Of a DNA stretch of 64,000 nt, positions 24,693 through 36,375 are shown one piece after another. The stretch's first letter is position 1. Each line of letters begins with the position of its first letter. The notes beneath the pieces were generated by a model. That model had not been told where the DNA came from. It did not search any database and worked only from the letters and a program-made list of their open reading frames with translations. This stretch comes from Portulaca oleracea (Eukaryota > Streptophyta > Magnoliopsida > Caryophyllales > Portulacaceae), in NCBI GenBank assembly GCA_029582165.1, contig CM055883.1:20244501-20308500 (forward strand), read 5' to 3'. Position numbers and translations under genes: made by a program.

Positions 24693-24779
24693 GAAACAGG
24701 TACAATCGAGACAAGTGTGCCAATGCAGAGCTCTGATAAAAGAGCCATTGTTTTGGTGTCAAATCCAAGGTCAACGTAA
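24693..24779 (+). other. Short open segment with a splice-like acceptor (possible captured exon)
   Basis: Repeat-free DNA after TGTAG encodes a 28-codon open stretch (ETGTIETSVPMQSSDKRAIV...) before TAA. It has no recognised homology and is listed because it breaks the TGTTCAT array. Confidence 0.25.
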
Positions 24780-25427
24780 ATATAGTGACAAAATAATGAA
24801 ATTTGGGTGTGTTTGATATTGATGTTCATTCTGGTATGCCGGATGTTCATTCATGGAATGTATGTGTCCATATCAACTTTATTAGGCATCCAAGCAGTAC
24901 TTGTTGTTCATAATATGACAAGTTAATGTTCATTTCGAAGTCATATTACTTTTGATGTTCATTCATGTAGTGCTTGATGCAATACTTCATGTTCATGCCA
25001 AATTGGTTAATGTTCAATCATGTAGTACTTGATGTTCATTCTAAGATTAGTTGATGTTCATAATATGACAACTTAATGTTCATTTCATTTGAATCCATCA
25101 TCACAACATTCATTGTAAGTGTGACTTAATGATCATTACAGATGGTGTTCGTTGTTCATTTTTAGTATGTTCAAGAACTACTTGTTGTTCATATCCGTTG
25201 ATGTTCGTTGCGGTTCGATTATTGTTGTTCATAAAAGGTATAGTTGATGTTCATTCTAAGATTAGTTGATGTTCATTCATGTGATACTTGATGTTCATTG
25301 CACAACAACCCCTGTATGTCAATTGATGTTCATTTCGCTGTCATTAAGACATGTATATTTGATGTTCATCTCAAAACATATTTGTTGTTCATCTCCATTA
25401 AACTAGTGCTCACTTTTTTATGTTTAT

Positions 25428-25538
25428 TGCGAGAAGGTAACCCGAAACAAGAAATTGACAAACGAGGCGTGGAGAGCCTTCTATAAGTGCATGGACATTG
25501 CTGACGAGGAGGAAGCAAAGCCGAGCTTGATTATGTAG
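25428..25538 (+). other. Second short open segment in the repeat array
   Basis: Repeat-free DNA encodes CEKVTRNKKLTNEAWRAFYK followed by a D/E-rich tail and TAG at 25536-25538. The composition looks protein-like rather than repeat-like. It may be an exon of a degraded element-encoded or captured gene. Confidence 0.3.
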
Positions 25539-25989
25539 ATGTTCATTTTACTATACCTAGATGTTCATTTCACAAACACTTGATGTTCATTTCACAATTA
25601 CTTGGTGGTAATTGTACATATTCAGAATAACTTGTTGTTCAACTTGGTGTTCATATCATAATAACTTTATGTTCATTTCACTATACATAGTTGATCACAA
25701 ACACTTGATGCTCATTTTACTATACCTACATGTTCATTTTACCATATCTATAATGGAACATTATATGTAGATGTTCGTTTATTATACCTAGATGTTCATT
25801 TCATAAACATTTGATGTTCATTTTCACAATACTTGGTGTCAACTACATGCTCATTTTATTATACCTACATGCTCATTTCATAAACAATTGATGTTCATTT
25901 TCACAATACTTGGTGTCAATTACATAATTCAACTTGGTGTCCATTACACATAAACACAACATAATGGATCAAAATGAAGTATCTCCAAG

Positions 25990-26253
25990 TTAAACGGGTG
26001 CAACGGTGCTCGTCCTGTTCCAATAAAGTATCTCCAAGTTAAACTTTTTCAATGATGGACCAAAGAAGATGTTTATCACGTTAGCTGATACGTGACACCT
26101 AGGAGTCAGTGTGTCCATCTCGGACCTAATCGCGACCGCAACGTCTGATTCATATAGTTTTTCATTGGGAAACCAACAAACAAAAAAAAGAACATCCATA
26201 GAAAAATTAACACCAAACCTAAAATGAACAACACATATTTTTGAAATAAACAT
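25990..26253 (-). pseudogene. Possible Ulp1-like (C48) protease remnant
   Basis: The 87-codon minus-strand ORF contains EMDTLTPRCHVSANVINIFF, which resembles the stretch before the catalytic His in plant Ulp1 (SUMO-protease) proteins, where a Leu-x-Pro motif is followed by a conserved V-I-N. The catalytic His, Asp and Cys blocks are not present. It lies where the flanking repeat arrays change orientation. Ulp1 domains are known passengers or coding parts of some plant Mutator-like elements (Kaonashi type). The match is short, so it is tentative. Confidence 0.4.
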
Positions 26254-27560
26254 CAGTTACACCTCAAATGAACATCCACTATTCCTTGAAATGAACATCA
26301 ACTATGCAGAAATTGACACCCCAAACATACCACAAACAAGTGAGCATATTTGAAATGAACATTAGCTACACCTCAAATGAACATCCACTATGCCTCGAAT
26401 GAACATCAGCTATACACAAATTGACACCCCAAAATAAACTCCATAATGAACAACACCTATATATGATATGAACATCAACTATACCTCTAAAAAGAACATC
26501 AACATACCCCGAAATGAACATCAACTATCCACATGATTGACCACCCCAAAATAAACCCCAAAATGACCACAAATGAGCATCCATGTCAAATGAGGTATAC
26601 ATCGCGCATACCACAAACGAGTGAGCGTCAAATATAATTTGACTTACTTACGGTCCAGTTGTATCCTAAAATGAACATCAACCATATTTGAAATGAACAT
26701 CAGCTACACCTCAAATGTACATCCACTATGCCTAGAATGAACATCAATTATACATAAATTGACCCCCCAAAGTAAACTCCAAAATGAACATCGCCTGTAT
26801 ATGATATGAACATCAACTATACCTTAAAGATGAATATGAACATACCCCAAAATGAACATCAACTATACACATGACTGGCCACCCCCAAAATAAACCCTAA
26901 AATGACCATCATGAAGTTAAAATGAAATGAGCATCATCGTGCACCCAAAAAAAAAAAAAACATCAAGATAAACCAAAATGAGCATCAGGGCAACACTGGA
27001 ATGATTTGTTATGTTATTGATAACAATTCAATTGGCATGAACATCAAATGACCTACTCAATCGGGCGTAATAAACATAAACTTATAGGTGGTGTGTGAGA
27101 GCATCAAGCTGGGTTGATTAAACATAAACAGTGAATTGAAAGATAAGTTGGGTTGATTGAACATCGAGTGACCATGAAATGAACATCAAGTTTAACTGAA
27201 ATGAACATATTGATAATGAAAATGAACATTAAGTTTATAAGATGATCATCAAGTGACATTGAAATGAACATCAAGGTGTTGTGTAAATGAACATCAAAGC
27301 ATTATGAGATGATCACCAAGTGACAATGAAATGACAATCAGTGAACAATAAGTTGTACCAAGATGAACCTCAAGTATTCTGGCATGAACATACATAGACA
27401 CTGAAAATGACCACCACGTGATTGTTGGATGAATAAAATACAAATGAACTAAAATGGACATCATGTTAAGCTGAACTAACGTACACCCCAATTGTCAAAA
27501 TTGACATCTACATACAACGAAATGATCATCATGGAAAATGAAAATGAGCATCAAAGTGTA
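26220..27560 (-). repeat. AATGAACATC dispersed repeat array (right arm)
   Basis: About 25 copies of ATGAACA, the inverse of the left-arm motif, with longer near-repeats such as CCTCAAATGAACATCCACTA recurring at about 26268, 26368 and 26705. Confidence 0.9.
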
Positions 27561-28200
27561 TCGAAACAAACACCAATTGTCATGTTTATCAATTCACGTT
27601 AAGTTGAACTTATATCTTGTCCTTCGTTTGTTCAACCTTTGGTTCAGTCACTCCCTTTGACTCCATGAGCAATTGGACAAAACTCTTCCTACACCAAAAA
27701 AATCACACCCAACTTTAATAATGAACAACAACCCCTTCCCGAACACCCCCAATTTAAAACAAAAGGAAACTGAACAAACCCTATAAACCAATAGACTCAC
27801 CCGCCTGAAAATTCGACCTTCGTTTTCACTTTTCTCTGCTAATTGACCAGAATTTCACCCGTCGGAACACTCAATCGCCGGAAATCGCACACACTCGTTT
27901 GCACTTAATCGGAAATCGTCGGAAACCATTTAGGGTTTGCTTCAAAGCTTCATGATCTGAAATTCAGTTTAGGAAATTGCAGACCTCTATTAGCTGGTTG
28001 GTTTTCAAAAGTTACAGAATGATTGTGTTTTTTGGGAAACTGCAAATAATAACTCTCTCCCTCCAACGTGCTAATAGCTATAGACACAAGGGCTGGGATT
28101 TTGGGAAATTAAGTTTGGGAAATGGTCCTCCCTCTTCCCCTCACGTGATAGCTTTCTTTTTTTTTAAAAAAAAATCAGCCAATGATAAATAGAATCAGGT
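27561..28200. other. Right subterminal region of the 5.8 kb element
   Basis: This holds sequence resembling a promoter or 5' UTR on the minus strand (CCGGCGATT, CCCTAAATGG) but no recognised coding exon. Confidence 0.4.
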
Positions 28201-28312
28201 ATTTGAAATAAAGATAAAACAACTAATTACCATCACCTTTGATCTTGGAACCAAGGGCCAAGATTGCTCCTTCTTCTCTTCTCACAAAAACTCCCTTCTC
28301 ATTATATCATCT

Positions 28313-28314
<2 letters not shown>

Positions 28315-28386
<72 letters not shown>
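28315..28386. repeat. (AT)n microsatellite between the 5.8 kb element and LINE 1
   Basis: A 72 bp perfect AT tract that forms the right border of the foldback-like element and the 3' border of LINE 1. Confidence 0.98.
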
Positions 28387-28389
<3 letters not shown>

Positions 28390-28475
28390 ATGTAATCATA
28401 ACTCTTCATAACTAAAAGACTTCACAACAAAGCCAAAGAAGGAACAAAACCGGCCCAAGCAACAACAAAGAAAAC

Positions 28476-31400
28476 CTAATGAAGAAGTAAATCTATACAA
28501 CGATTATACTTAGAACTTCTCTTTGAAAGAAACAAAAACCTATGTAAAATAGTATAATGTATCTTCTTGATAACTTCCAAAATGGAAAGGGCCTTGCGAT
28601 TCTCCGGAAATTTTTTGTAGTTCCTAGCCTCCCAAACAATAGCTATAGCCGAGGTAGCTAGAGTCATCATAATAGATTTAATAGCCCAATTCTTCCTCGA
28701 GTTTTTCCAATTAGAAAACCAATGTAGCAGGGAGCTAAAGTTGAAGTTGATCTTCTATTTCTTGCAAAAGAAATCCATCACCTGCTTGATGAAGCTACAC
28801 TCAGAAAAAATGTGATCTAAGGATTCATCTCCATGACTACAAAGGCTACAGCTAATATCAACATTGTTACCATGAGTAGCCAAACGTGTAGCCACTGGCA
28901 CCTTATTGTGAGTTGCTAGCCAAGCAAGAAAACTATGCCGTGGAAGAGCACCCTTGTTCCAAACAATATGGAACCACGACCAATGTTCTTTGTTCTGTAG
29001 CAGAGCAGCATAACAAACAGAAATATTGAAGCTATCATTCACAACACCTTTCCAGTCCCAATCATTGGCAGTACCCAGCTTCACTTTCTCCTTATTTTTG
29101 CAAATTTGTTTCCAACACCACGAGCTAGTAGCCGGTGGCTCATAGAGCCACCAATTTTGTGTTTTGATATATCTCTCATGGATCCACCAAACCCAAAGAT
29201 TATCTTTCTTTCGAGCCACATCCCATACAAGTTTACCAACCGAGGCAATATTCCAAAGACGAGGGTTACGAAAAACAAGACCACCATATTTCTTAGGAGA
29301 GCATAAAGTATCCCAACCAATGAGGGGAACTCTACGATAGTTATAATCACCAGACCAAATGAAATTTCTATACACTTTGACCACCTAATCAATAACATTA
29401 CTTGGTAGCACAAAAATATTCGACCAATAACCCACAATACTAAGGAGAATAGAATTCACTAATTGGACTCTAGCCACATAAGAAAGATGTCGAGAGGCCC
29501 AAGTGTGAATTCTAGATGTGATTTTATCCACCAAGCAAATACAATCAAATTTTCCAATCCTTCCCGTATTGATAAGGACTCCTAAATATTTTAGAGGAAA
29601 AACACCCCTACTGAAACCCATGATATCAGCCAAGCTCTGGGCAGTGTGATCATCACACTCGGCAAACACAATTGTGGACTTGGACAAATTAGCATTCAAA
29701 CCAGTACACTCAGCAAAATGCTCCAAAACAGCAACAATACAGCGAATAGAGCCACTATTAGCAGTGCGGAAAATAACCAGATCATCCGCAAATAACAAAT
29801 GATTAACTTTCAGAGACTTACAACCCAGGTGAAACACAAAGCGTGAGTCATATTGAAGATTTTGCAGCAAGCGAGACAAATACTCCATAACAATCATAAA
29901 TAAAAGAGGGGATAAAGGGTCACCTTGACGAAGACCACGCCCTCCTTTAAAATTGTCATGCTTTTGCCCATTAAGATTAATGGTGTATGAAGTGGAAGTC
30001 ACGCATTTCATAATCCATTGAATGAATCTCGGAGGGAAATGAAATGCCTTCAACGCTTCTTCAATACACTCCTAGTAGATTGAATCATAAGCCTTCCTCA
30101 AGTCTATTTTCATGATGCATCTTGGAGATAAATTCTTCCTATTATAACCATGTGCGATTTCTTGGCACAAAAGGATGTTCTGCACAATTTCTCTACCTTG
30201 GACAAATGCACCCTGGCTCTGATTAATGATATCCGGCAGAATAGCTCTTATGCGTGAACAAAGAACTTTGGAAAGGTACTTGTAGGAGACATTGCAGCAC
30301 GAAATAGGCCTGAAATCTGCCGGACTCTCCGGATTAATCTTTTTCGGGATCAAAGAAATCACAGTCTCATTAATAACAGCAAGAATAGAACAAGTATTAA
30401 GGCATTCACAAATAGCCTCAAATAATAAATCCCCAATTTTCACCCAATTGTGCTGATAAAGCTGACTGCTGAAACCATCTGGACCGGGAGCTTTGATATG
30501 AGAAATTGAGAAAATTATGTCTCGAATTTCAGATTTAGTAATTGGAGCCAACATCCTCATATGCTGCTCAATCTGCAGAACATTGCCAACATGGAAAACT
30601 TCTTCCCTGATAGGAACTCTGGAATAATGCTGAACTCTAAGCAATTTCTTAAAATATAGATGGACAATATCAGCCACATTCTCAAAACCAGAAATCAAAA
30701 TCCCTTCCTCATTCAACAAACTATAAACATAGGAGCTTACTTGTCTCTGTTTCATTTTCCCAAAGAAAACATGGGAAGGACAATCCCCATAATTCAGCCA
30801 CTTGAGCTTAGACTGTTGCTGAATAAGTAAATGAGCAGAGTTCAAGACATTCATATAATAACCTCTTTTCTCCTTTTCAAGCTCCTTGAGAGCAATATTA
30901 GTTTTATCATTCATAAGCTGCATCTGAACCTCCTCCAAATTTGATCTGCAGATCTCCACTTGCTGAAATAAATCACAAAATTCACTTCTATGCAGCTTCT
31001 GTAAGGGAGCACGCAAAGAAACAAGAAGTTTATGTAGTTGGAACATCTTAAAGCCAACCCTATGCACTGATAAAGCATCATCAATTATAGAGTTATAAAA
31101 CTTGGAATTCTGCCACATCACACAGTATTTAAAATAATGTCGCTGAACAAGAGCACCAGGGAAAGAGATCAAAATAGGGGTATGATCAGAGAGACCAAAC
31201 AGAAGGAAAGTAGTTTGAATAAACCTCCCTTGATGTAACCAATCTTCATTAGAAAAAACTCTATCAATCTTTGACCACACATGAGAATTAGTCCATGTGA
31301 AATAATCCCCTGTAAAGCTCAAGTCCTGTATATTATTACTCTGTATACAATCTTGAAAGTCAGCCACTTCAAAGAACTCCACTTGAGTACTACCAAATCT

Positions 31401-31850
31401 ATCATCACTCCTCAAAACCGAGTTGAAATCCCCAACAATCAACCAACCCTCTTGAATCATATTAGATAACACAGATAACTTCTCCCACACTTCCTTCCTC
31501 TCATGTAAACAATTTGAACCATAAACAAATGTAACCTAGAACTTGAAGCCATCCTCAAGATTAGTAACAGATATATGAATCCACTGAGCCTGAGAGTCAA
31601 TAACCTCAACATGATAAACGCTAGGTCTCCAAGCCACCAGAATCCTGCATTTACCAGTAATATTAGCATTATGACAGTAATGCCAACCATTCAACATGTG
31701 AGAACCCAATTCCGCCATTTTTTCATTTTTTGTTTTCACCTCAAGCAAGCCAACCAAGCTCACTTGGTGTTTTTGCAAAAACTGACGAATGTAAGCCTGC
31801 TTATTGACTCTACCACACCCTTTAACATTCCAGCTCATAATATTAACCAT
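28476..31850 (-). pseudogene. LINE 1 ORF2: endonuclease and reverse transcriptase with four amber stops
   Basis: The ATG at 31850 (MVNIMSWNVKGCG) overlaps the end of ORF1. All parts lie in one frame for about 1,124 codons. They are: APE-type endonuclease (SWNVKG, GDFNSVL, SDHTPIL); RT (KAPGPDGF, LIPKKINPE, ADFRPISC, IDLRKAYDS, GRGLRQGDPLSP, FADDLVIF); and a zf-RVT-like C-terminus (YRNFIWSG, CSLCSHGDESLDH, VWEARNY). The frame is broken only by TAG codons at 31536-31538, 30072-30074, 29385-29387 and 28755-28757. No frameshift was needed. Plant L1 ORF2 is usually 1,200-1,300 codons, so this is nearly complete. It copies its own mRNA by target-primed reverse transcription when active. Confidence 0.9.
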
Positions 31851-32812
31851 AACCCTCAGGAATTCTCCCTCCTGCCTTCTGAAAAGATCGAAGAACCTCA
31901 CCCGCTTGAATCGTATGAGGTTGACTAGAAACTAGAGGCAGGCCTTTAGAGGGAACTGATGGAGTTGGGATTGATTTCTGAATACTGCTCACAACTGGGG
32001 AAATAGGAAGCGAATTTGAAGGAGATGCACCAGATACGCCAGCAAACTCATTTCCACGCCCAACAATTTCATCCTGCTGCTTCATAACCTTCTTCGTTTT
32101 CAGTTGACATTCCTCAACAGTATGACCAAAATTCTTATAGAAGGAGCATTTAGTAGGTTTCCAGTCATACACAACTTTCTGAGAAACAATTAAGCCATTG
32201 TCAGCAAAATGAATAAGATCAGGAAAGTTACCATCCACATTCATCTCCACCATGAGCCTAGCAGCTGTGAGATCAACCTTATCACGAGTTCTCAAACAAG
32301 TCTTGATCGGGATACCAAGAGTACTATCAATCTTGCTGAAACCATTAGGATTCCAATACTTCACATCTAATTTCGGAAGGATGACCCAAATAGGCAATGA
32401 CAAAATCGAATCAATATCAATACGTAACTCCTCATTCCATTCTCTAACCAACATCGGTTTATTACAACAATAATACACTCCTTTGTCCAACACGATGTTT
32501 TTGTATTGTTCATCCTGAAATTTGACCACAAAAACCCCCCCTTCTCGCTTTGCACAGCTTCTCAATCCCCATATCCTTCCAAATCGAATCCAGAAAAACC
32601 TTCATCTCCTGGAAAGGCAAATTAGCCCCCAAGATTCTGCACAGAACTGAGTTTTCCCAAGATTCAATAACTACATCTTCCTCACTTAGCTCCGCAAACA
32701 AATTACCATCAACAGATTTTGGTGGAATAAAACGCAGACTCAAATCCCTTTCCCCTATCAACGAACTATAACGAGAAACCACATTTGAAGCAGACGAATC
32801 CTCCATTTCCAA
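31843..32812 (-). pseudogene. LINE 1 ORF1: DUF4283 / zinc-knuckle RNA-binding protein
   Basis: It starts MEMEDSSASNVVSRYSS at 32812. The first part (32812 to about 32540) and second part (about 32550 to 31843) are in different frames, so one frameshift lies near RRGGF/REGGVF. A DUF4283-like core (WENSVLCRILGANLPF, PMLVREWNEELRIDIDS, IPIKTCL) is followed by a damaged CCHC knuckle, CSFYKNFGHTVEEC, where the second Cys is Tyr. The family binds LINE RNA. Confidence 0.85.
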
Positions 32813-32911
32813 AACAAGAATCGAACCAGATTAACTCTCACTATAGAAAGAGTAGCACCTCAATCCAAGCCCCCGGAAAAATCGACCGGAAACCTAGAGA
32901 GAGAGGCTCTC

Positions 32912-32929
32912 ATATATATATATATATAC
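32912..32929. repeat. Short (AT)n tract at the junction of the two LINEs
   Basis: An AT run preceded by CTC separates the 5' end of LINE 1 from the poly-A (poly-T on this strand) of LINE 2. A matching CTC(AT)n lies at LINE 2's other end. Confidence 0.85.
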
Positions 32930-33005
32930 ATTTTTTTTTTGCACTAGAAAGCAGGTTATACATTCCAATAAAAAGGTTGGTCTCAACCAAGTACAAAGAT
33001 AATAA

Positions 33006-36000
33006 TTACATCATCAATGCTATATCTATATACGTAGCATATCTACGCCTAGTTTTTGCAAGCATGAGTATTATATTTCGGACATCCTCTTTGATGTGGG
33101 TTACAATCAGCCTGGGGTTACGTTTGTTTTTTCCATGGACTTGATTGTTCCTTTCTCTCCACATATGGTATGTATAAGCACCGTAGACTCCATTAATAAA
33201 ATCTCTGATCTTTCTTGTTCGGCAAGTCCTCTTTGTATATTCCAACACCTCTAAAGGCTCCAGATGTGGGATATCTTGACAATGAGGCCATTGGGATATG
33301 ATTTGTCCCACTTGTGTCGCCAGCTGGCATTGCTTGTAGAGGTGGACAAGAGTTTCTTCATCATTATTACAGATGGGACAAATGCGTGAATTACTCTCAC
33401 CTCAGTGCTGGGTTCGGCTGCGAATGGGTAATCGGTTTTGAACCCTAAGCCAAAGGAAAAAGGCATGCCTTGGCGTAACAAGGGCATTCCAGACCATTTG
33501 AGTCCACCAATGTGTATCAGCTGGTGGCAAGCTCCACTTATACCCCTTATCCACCGTGTACTGTCCATCGTCCCCCTAGTGCCATCTCTCTCCAGGAGAG
33601 GACCCCCATTTGAAAAGATCCTTTACTTCGCAGAGATGTTTGAAGTAGGGGCACACATCATAGGGAGGGGTATAGCTCCACCAAGAGCGGTTTTTAATAT
33701 ATTTAGTATGAATCCATTTGACCCATAAATTCTCTTTATTGCTCTGAATATCCCAGACCAGCTTTGCAATTGAGGCTTAATTCCAAAGACGGAGATTCTT
33801 GCAGCCTAGTCCTCCATAATTTTTGGGAGTGCAGCAATTCTGCCAGGAGACTGCTGGCGGGGCTTTATAAGTATATGTGAACCGCCCCAAATGAAATTTC
33901 TGCAATAAGCATCAATTTTTTGCATAACTTTTTCCGGGATAATGATTATCCGCGCCCAGAATCCATAAATGCCTTGGAGAACAGTGTTGGCAAGGACTAT
34001 TCTACCCGCATATGAGATATGTCTTGTTTCCCAACATTTGATTGTGGCTAGGATTTTGTCAATCAGAACACTACAATCAATAACTGAAAGCTTGCAGGAA
34101 GAGATTGGCATACCAAGATATCGGAAAGGAAGGATTCCTGGGGCGAATCCAGTATCGCTCAAGAGCTCAGAATGATCGTCCACACCTCCAAATACAACCT
34201 CCGACTTCATTTTATTTGCCTCTAGACCTGTTACTTCCGAAAAATGATGGAACGCATCCATCATAGTTTTGATGGAAGTTTTGGTTGCCGCAGTAAATAG
34301 AATGAGATCGTCAGCAAACATCAGATGTGTTAGCTTGAGTCGAGTACAGTTGGGATGGTACTTGTAATTGACGGAATTTTTGATGTGGGCGTTGATAGAT
34401 CAAGATAAGTACTCCATAGTGAGGACAAAGAGCAAGGGGGACATCGGATCTCCTTGACGTAGTCCCCTGCCGCCTTGGAACGATTCGGAGCTGTTGCCAT
34501 TGACAATAATCTCATAGCTGGGAGTGGTCACACAGGCCATGATACATTTGATTAGCCATTGGGGGAATTTATAGGCATTGAGGGCTTCTTCAATGAAGTC
34601 CCAGTGGACCGAATCAAAGGCTTTTTTCAGATCAATTTTCATCATACAGCGGGCTGATATAGTAGATCTTGAATATCCCCTCGCAAGTTCCTGACAAAGC
34701 AGGACATTGTGCAAAAGTTGACGGTCTAGAATGAAGGCGGTTTGACTTGGATCGACAAGCATTGGGAGGACTTCTCTTATTCTGGCAGCAATGATATTGG
34801 AATCCCCTTGTAGAACGTATTGCAGCAAGCTATCGGTCTAAATTCTGAAGCTTTTCGGGGATTAGGAATTTTTGGGATGAGTACAAGATGTGTCTTGTTG
34901 AAAGTTTTGAGCAGTTTCCCCGATTTGAAGAATTCTTTAACAGCATCCGTCACCAGCCCGCTAATAATTTGCCAGCCTTTTTTGTAGAAGCAACTTGTAT
35001 ACCCATCCGGACCCGGAGTTTTGTCATCAGGTATGGAAAAGAAAGCTACTTTGATTTCTTTATCAGTAATTGGTCTACTGATTGCAATTTGATGCTCTAA
35101 CAGAAGTGTTGTACCACAGTTGAAAATTTCAGGTCTGGCATTAATGCGATGAGAAGTTCTCTTGCCCAGCAGATCTTGATAAAAATCACGGAGACATTGA
35201 TTAACATTGTCCAGGACAGACACAGTAGCACCATCATTGGTCTCCAATTCATGCACATATTTCTGTGCCCTTTTCTGTCTCATCTTAGCAAAGAAGAGCT
35301 TGCTGCAGTCATCCCCCATGTAGCTCCAATCCATTTTACTATGTTGTTTTTTGAGCAGAAGAGCAGAGTGCAGTACCTTCCAGTATGTACTTCTTGCCTC
35401 TTTTTCCTTATTTTGCAAGTTTTCATCTGCTGGATTGAGCGACAGTTCTTGTTGGATCAAGTCAAGCTTCTTTCTCTCCATGATTTCCTGCTCATATATA
35501 TCTGCATATTTATCTTTATGGAGCATGCGAAAGTCTTTCTGCATGTGTTTCAACACCCAAAATAATTTATACATGGCATTTCTTATGGGTAGATTGGAAA
35601 CTCCCGTCTTCAAGATTTTTTCAAATCGATCATCATTTGCCCACATGTTGCAGAATCTGTAATTCGAGGCTCGCTTTGGGCAATGGGGGAAGGAAATGAG
35701 AAGAGCTGTATGGTCGGAGAGGCCTGCATTCAGATACTTCACTTTGAAGTCTTGTGAGATTAGGTACCATTGCATATTGATGAGAATCCTGTCAAGTCTA
35801 GATCTCACATGATTATTTGTCCAAGTGAAGTAATTTCCAGAGAAGTTGGGTTCATGTAGGTAGCAATCTTGTATACATCTTTGGAAATCTTGGATTGTGA
35901 AAGCTTCCACTTCCACACCTCCTTCTCTGTTCTGTGGGCTAGCAATGGCATTGAAATCCCCGATTACTCCCCAGCCTTCATCCACATTATCCTGAATAGA

Positions 36001-36375
36001 ACGCATGTTAGTCCAAAGGTCTAAGCGTTCCACCGCCTGATTGCTCCCATAAATCCAAGTCACCATAAAAGAGACTACATCCTGCTGTCGAGTAATCTTT
36101 GTATGTATTAATTGGGCGGTTGAGGCTAAGTGTTGCACATGATAAAATCTCGGATCCCAGGCGACCAATATACGAATTCTTTGACAGTGATTTGAGTTTG
36201 TGATGAAATTCCAATTTGTGAAGAACCTATTCATCATATGATCAGCATTTCTCGGTAGGAGTTTTGTTTCATAAATCCCAAATAGCCCAACTCCTATGTT
36301 TTGCAAGAAGACTCGGAGGTCTTCTTGCTTCTCCGGACTGTTAATCCCGCGAACATTCCAGCTGAGAAGATTCAT
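33006..36375 (-). pseudogene. LINE 2 ORF2: endonuclease and reverse transcriptase, frameshifted
   Basis: The ATG is at 36375 (MNLLSWNVRGINSPEKQ), inside the ORF1 end. The open part to 34777 holds the endonuclease (SWNVRG, GDFNAIASP, SDHTALLISF) and early RT (KTPGPDGYTSCF, VLIPKIPNP). A frameshift near 34810 moves to the frame with MKIDLKKAFDSVHW, GRGLRQGDPMSP and a TGA at 34400-34402 where related LINEs have CGA (EYLSR). Then MFADDLILF, YLGMPIS and YCRNFIWGG are seen, a TAG at 33806-33808, a zf-RVT region, and the C-terminus in another frame (HMWRERNNQVHG, to 33006). It is dead. Confidence 0.9.

Larger units (their letters stand above)
23580..25930 (+). repeat. GATGTTCATT dispersed repeat array (left arm)
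   Basis: About 47 copies of TGTTCAT in one orientation, spaced roughly 20-100 bp, commonly as TTGATGTTCATT or TTGTTGTTCATT, with a minor GATGATCATT variant. Spacing is irregular, so this is not a simple tandem array. Confidence 0.9.
22475..28314. mobile_element. 5.8 kb Mutator/foldback-like element with convergent TGTTCAT arrays
   Basis: The ends are inverted repeats of about 75 bp: GGATATGATATAATGAGAAT on the left and, inverted, GGAGATGATATAATGAGAAG on the right, both followed by GGAGTTTTTGTGAGAAGAG. Both ends abut (TA)n, so a 9-bp duplication cannot be told from the tract. The left half (23580-25930) holds about 47 copies of TGTTCAT, mostly as GATGTTCATT; the right half (26220-27560) holds about 25 copies in the inverse orientation (AATGAACATC). 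A possible Ulp1-protease remnant lies at the switch point and a SINE sits at 23879. No transposase was recognised. The structure fits a Mutator-like or giant foldback element; CACTA is less likely because the termini do not read CACTA. Confidence 0.7.
28387..32911 (-). mobile_element. LINE 1 (plant L1-type), nearly full length
   Basis: On the minus strand: a 5' UTR from about 32911, ORF1 (32812-31843), ORF2 (31850-28476) and a short 3' UTR that ends in (TA)n with no poly-A. Both ends touch AT tracts. ORF2 has an endonuclease, RT and C-terminal zinc-binding region but no RNase H. Confidence 0.85.

Noticed and set aside
23580..27560. TGTTCAT arrays considered as a CRISPR-like or satellite array
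   Set aside because: Spacing is irregular, units are too short, the genome is eukaryotic, and the orientation flips in the middle.
28755..29384. 209-codon minus-strand ORF considered as a separate host gene
   Set aside because: It is in frame with LINE 1 ORF2 and is its zf-RVT-like C-terminal part.
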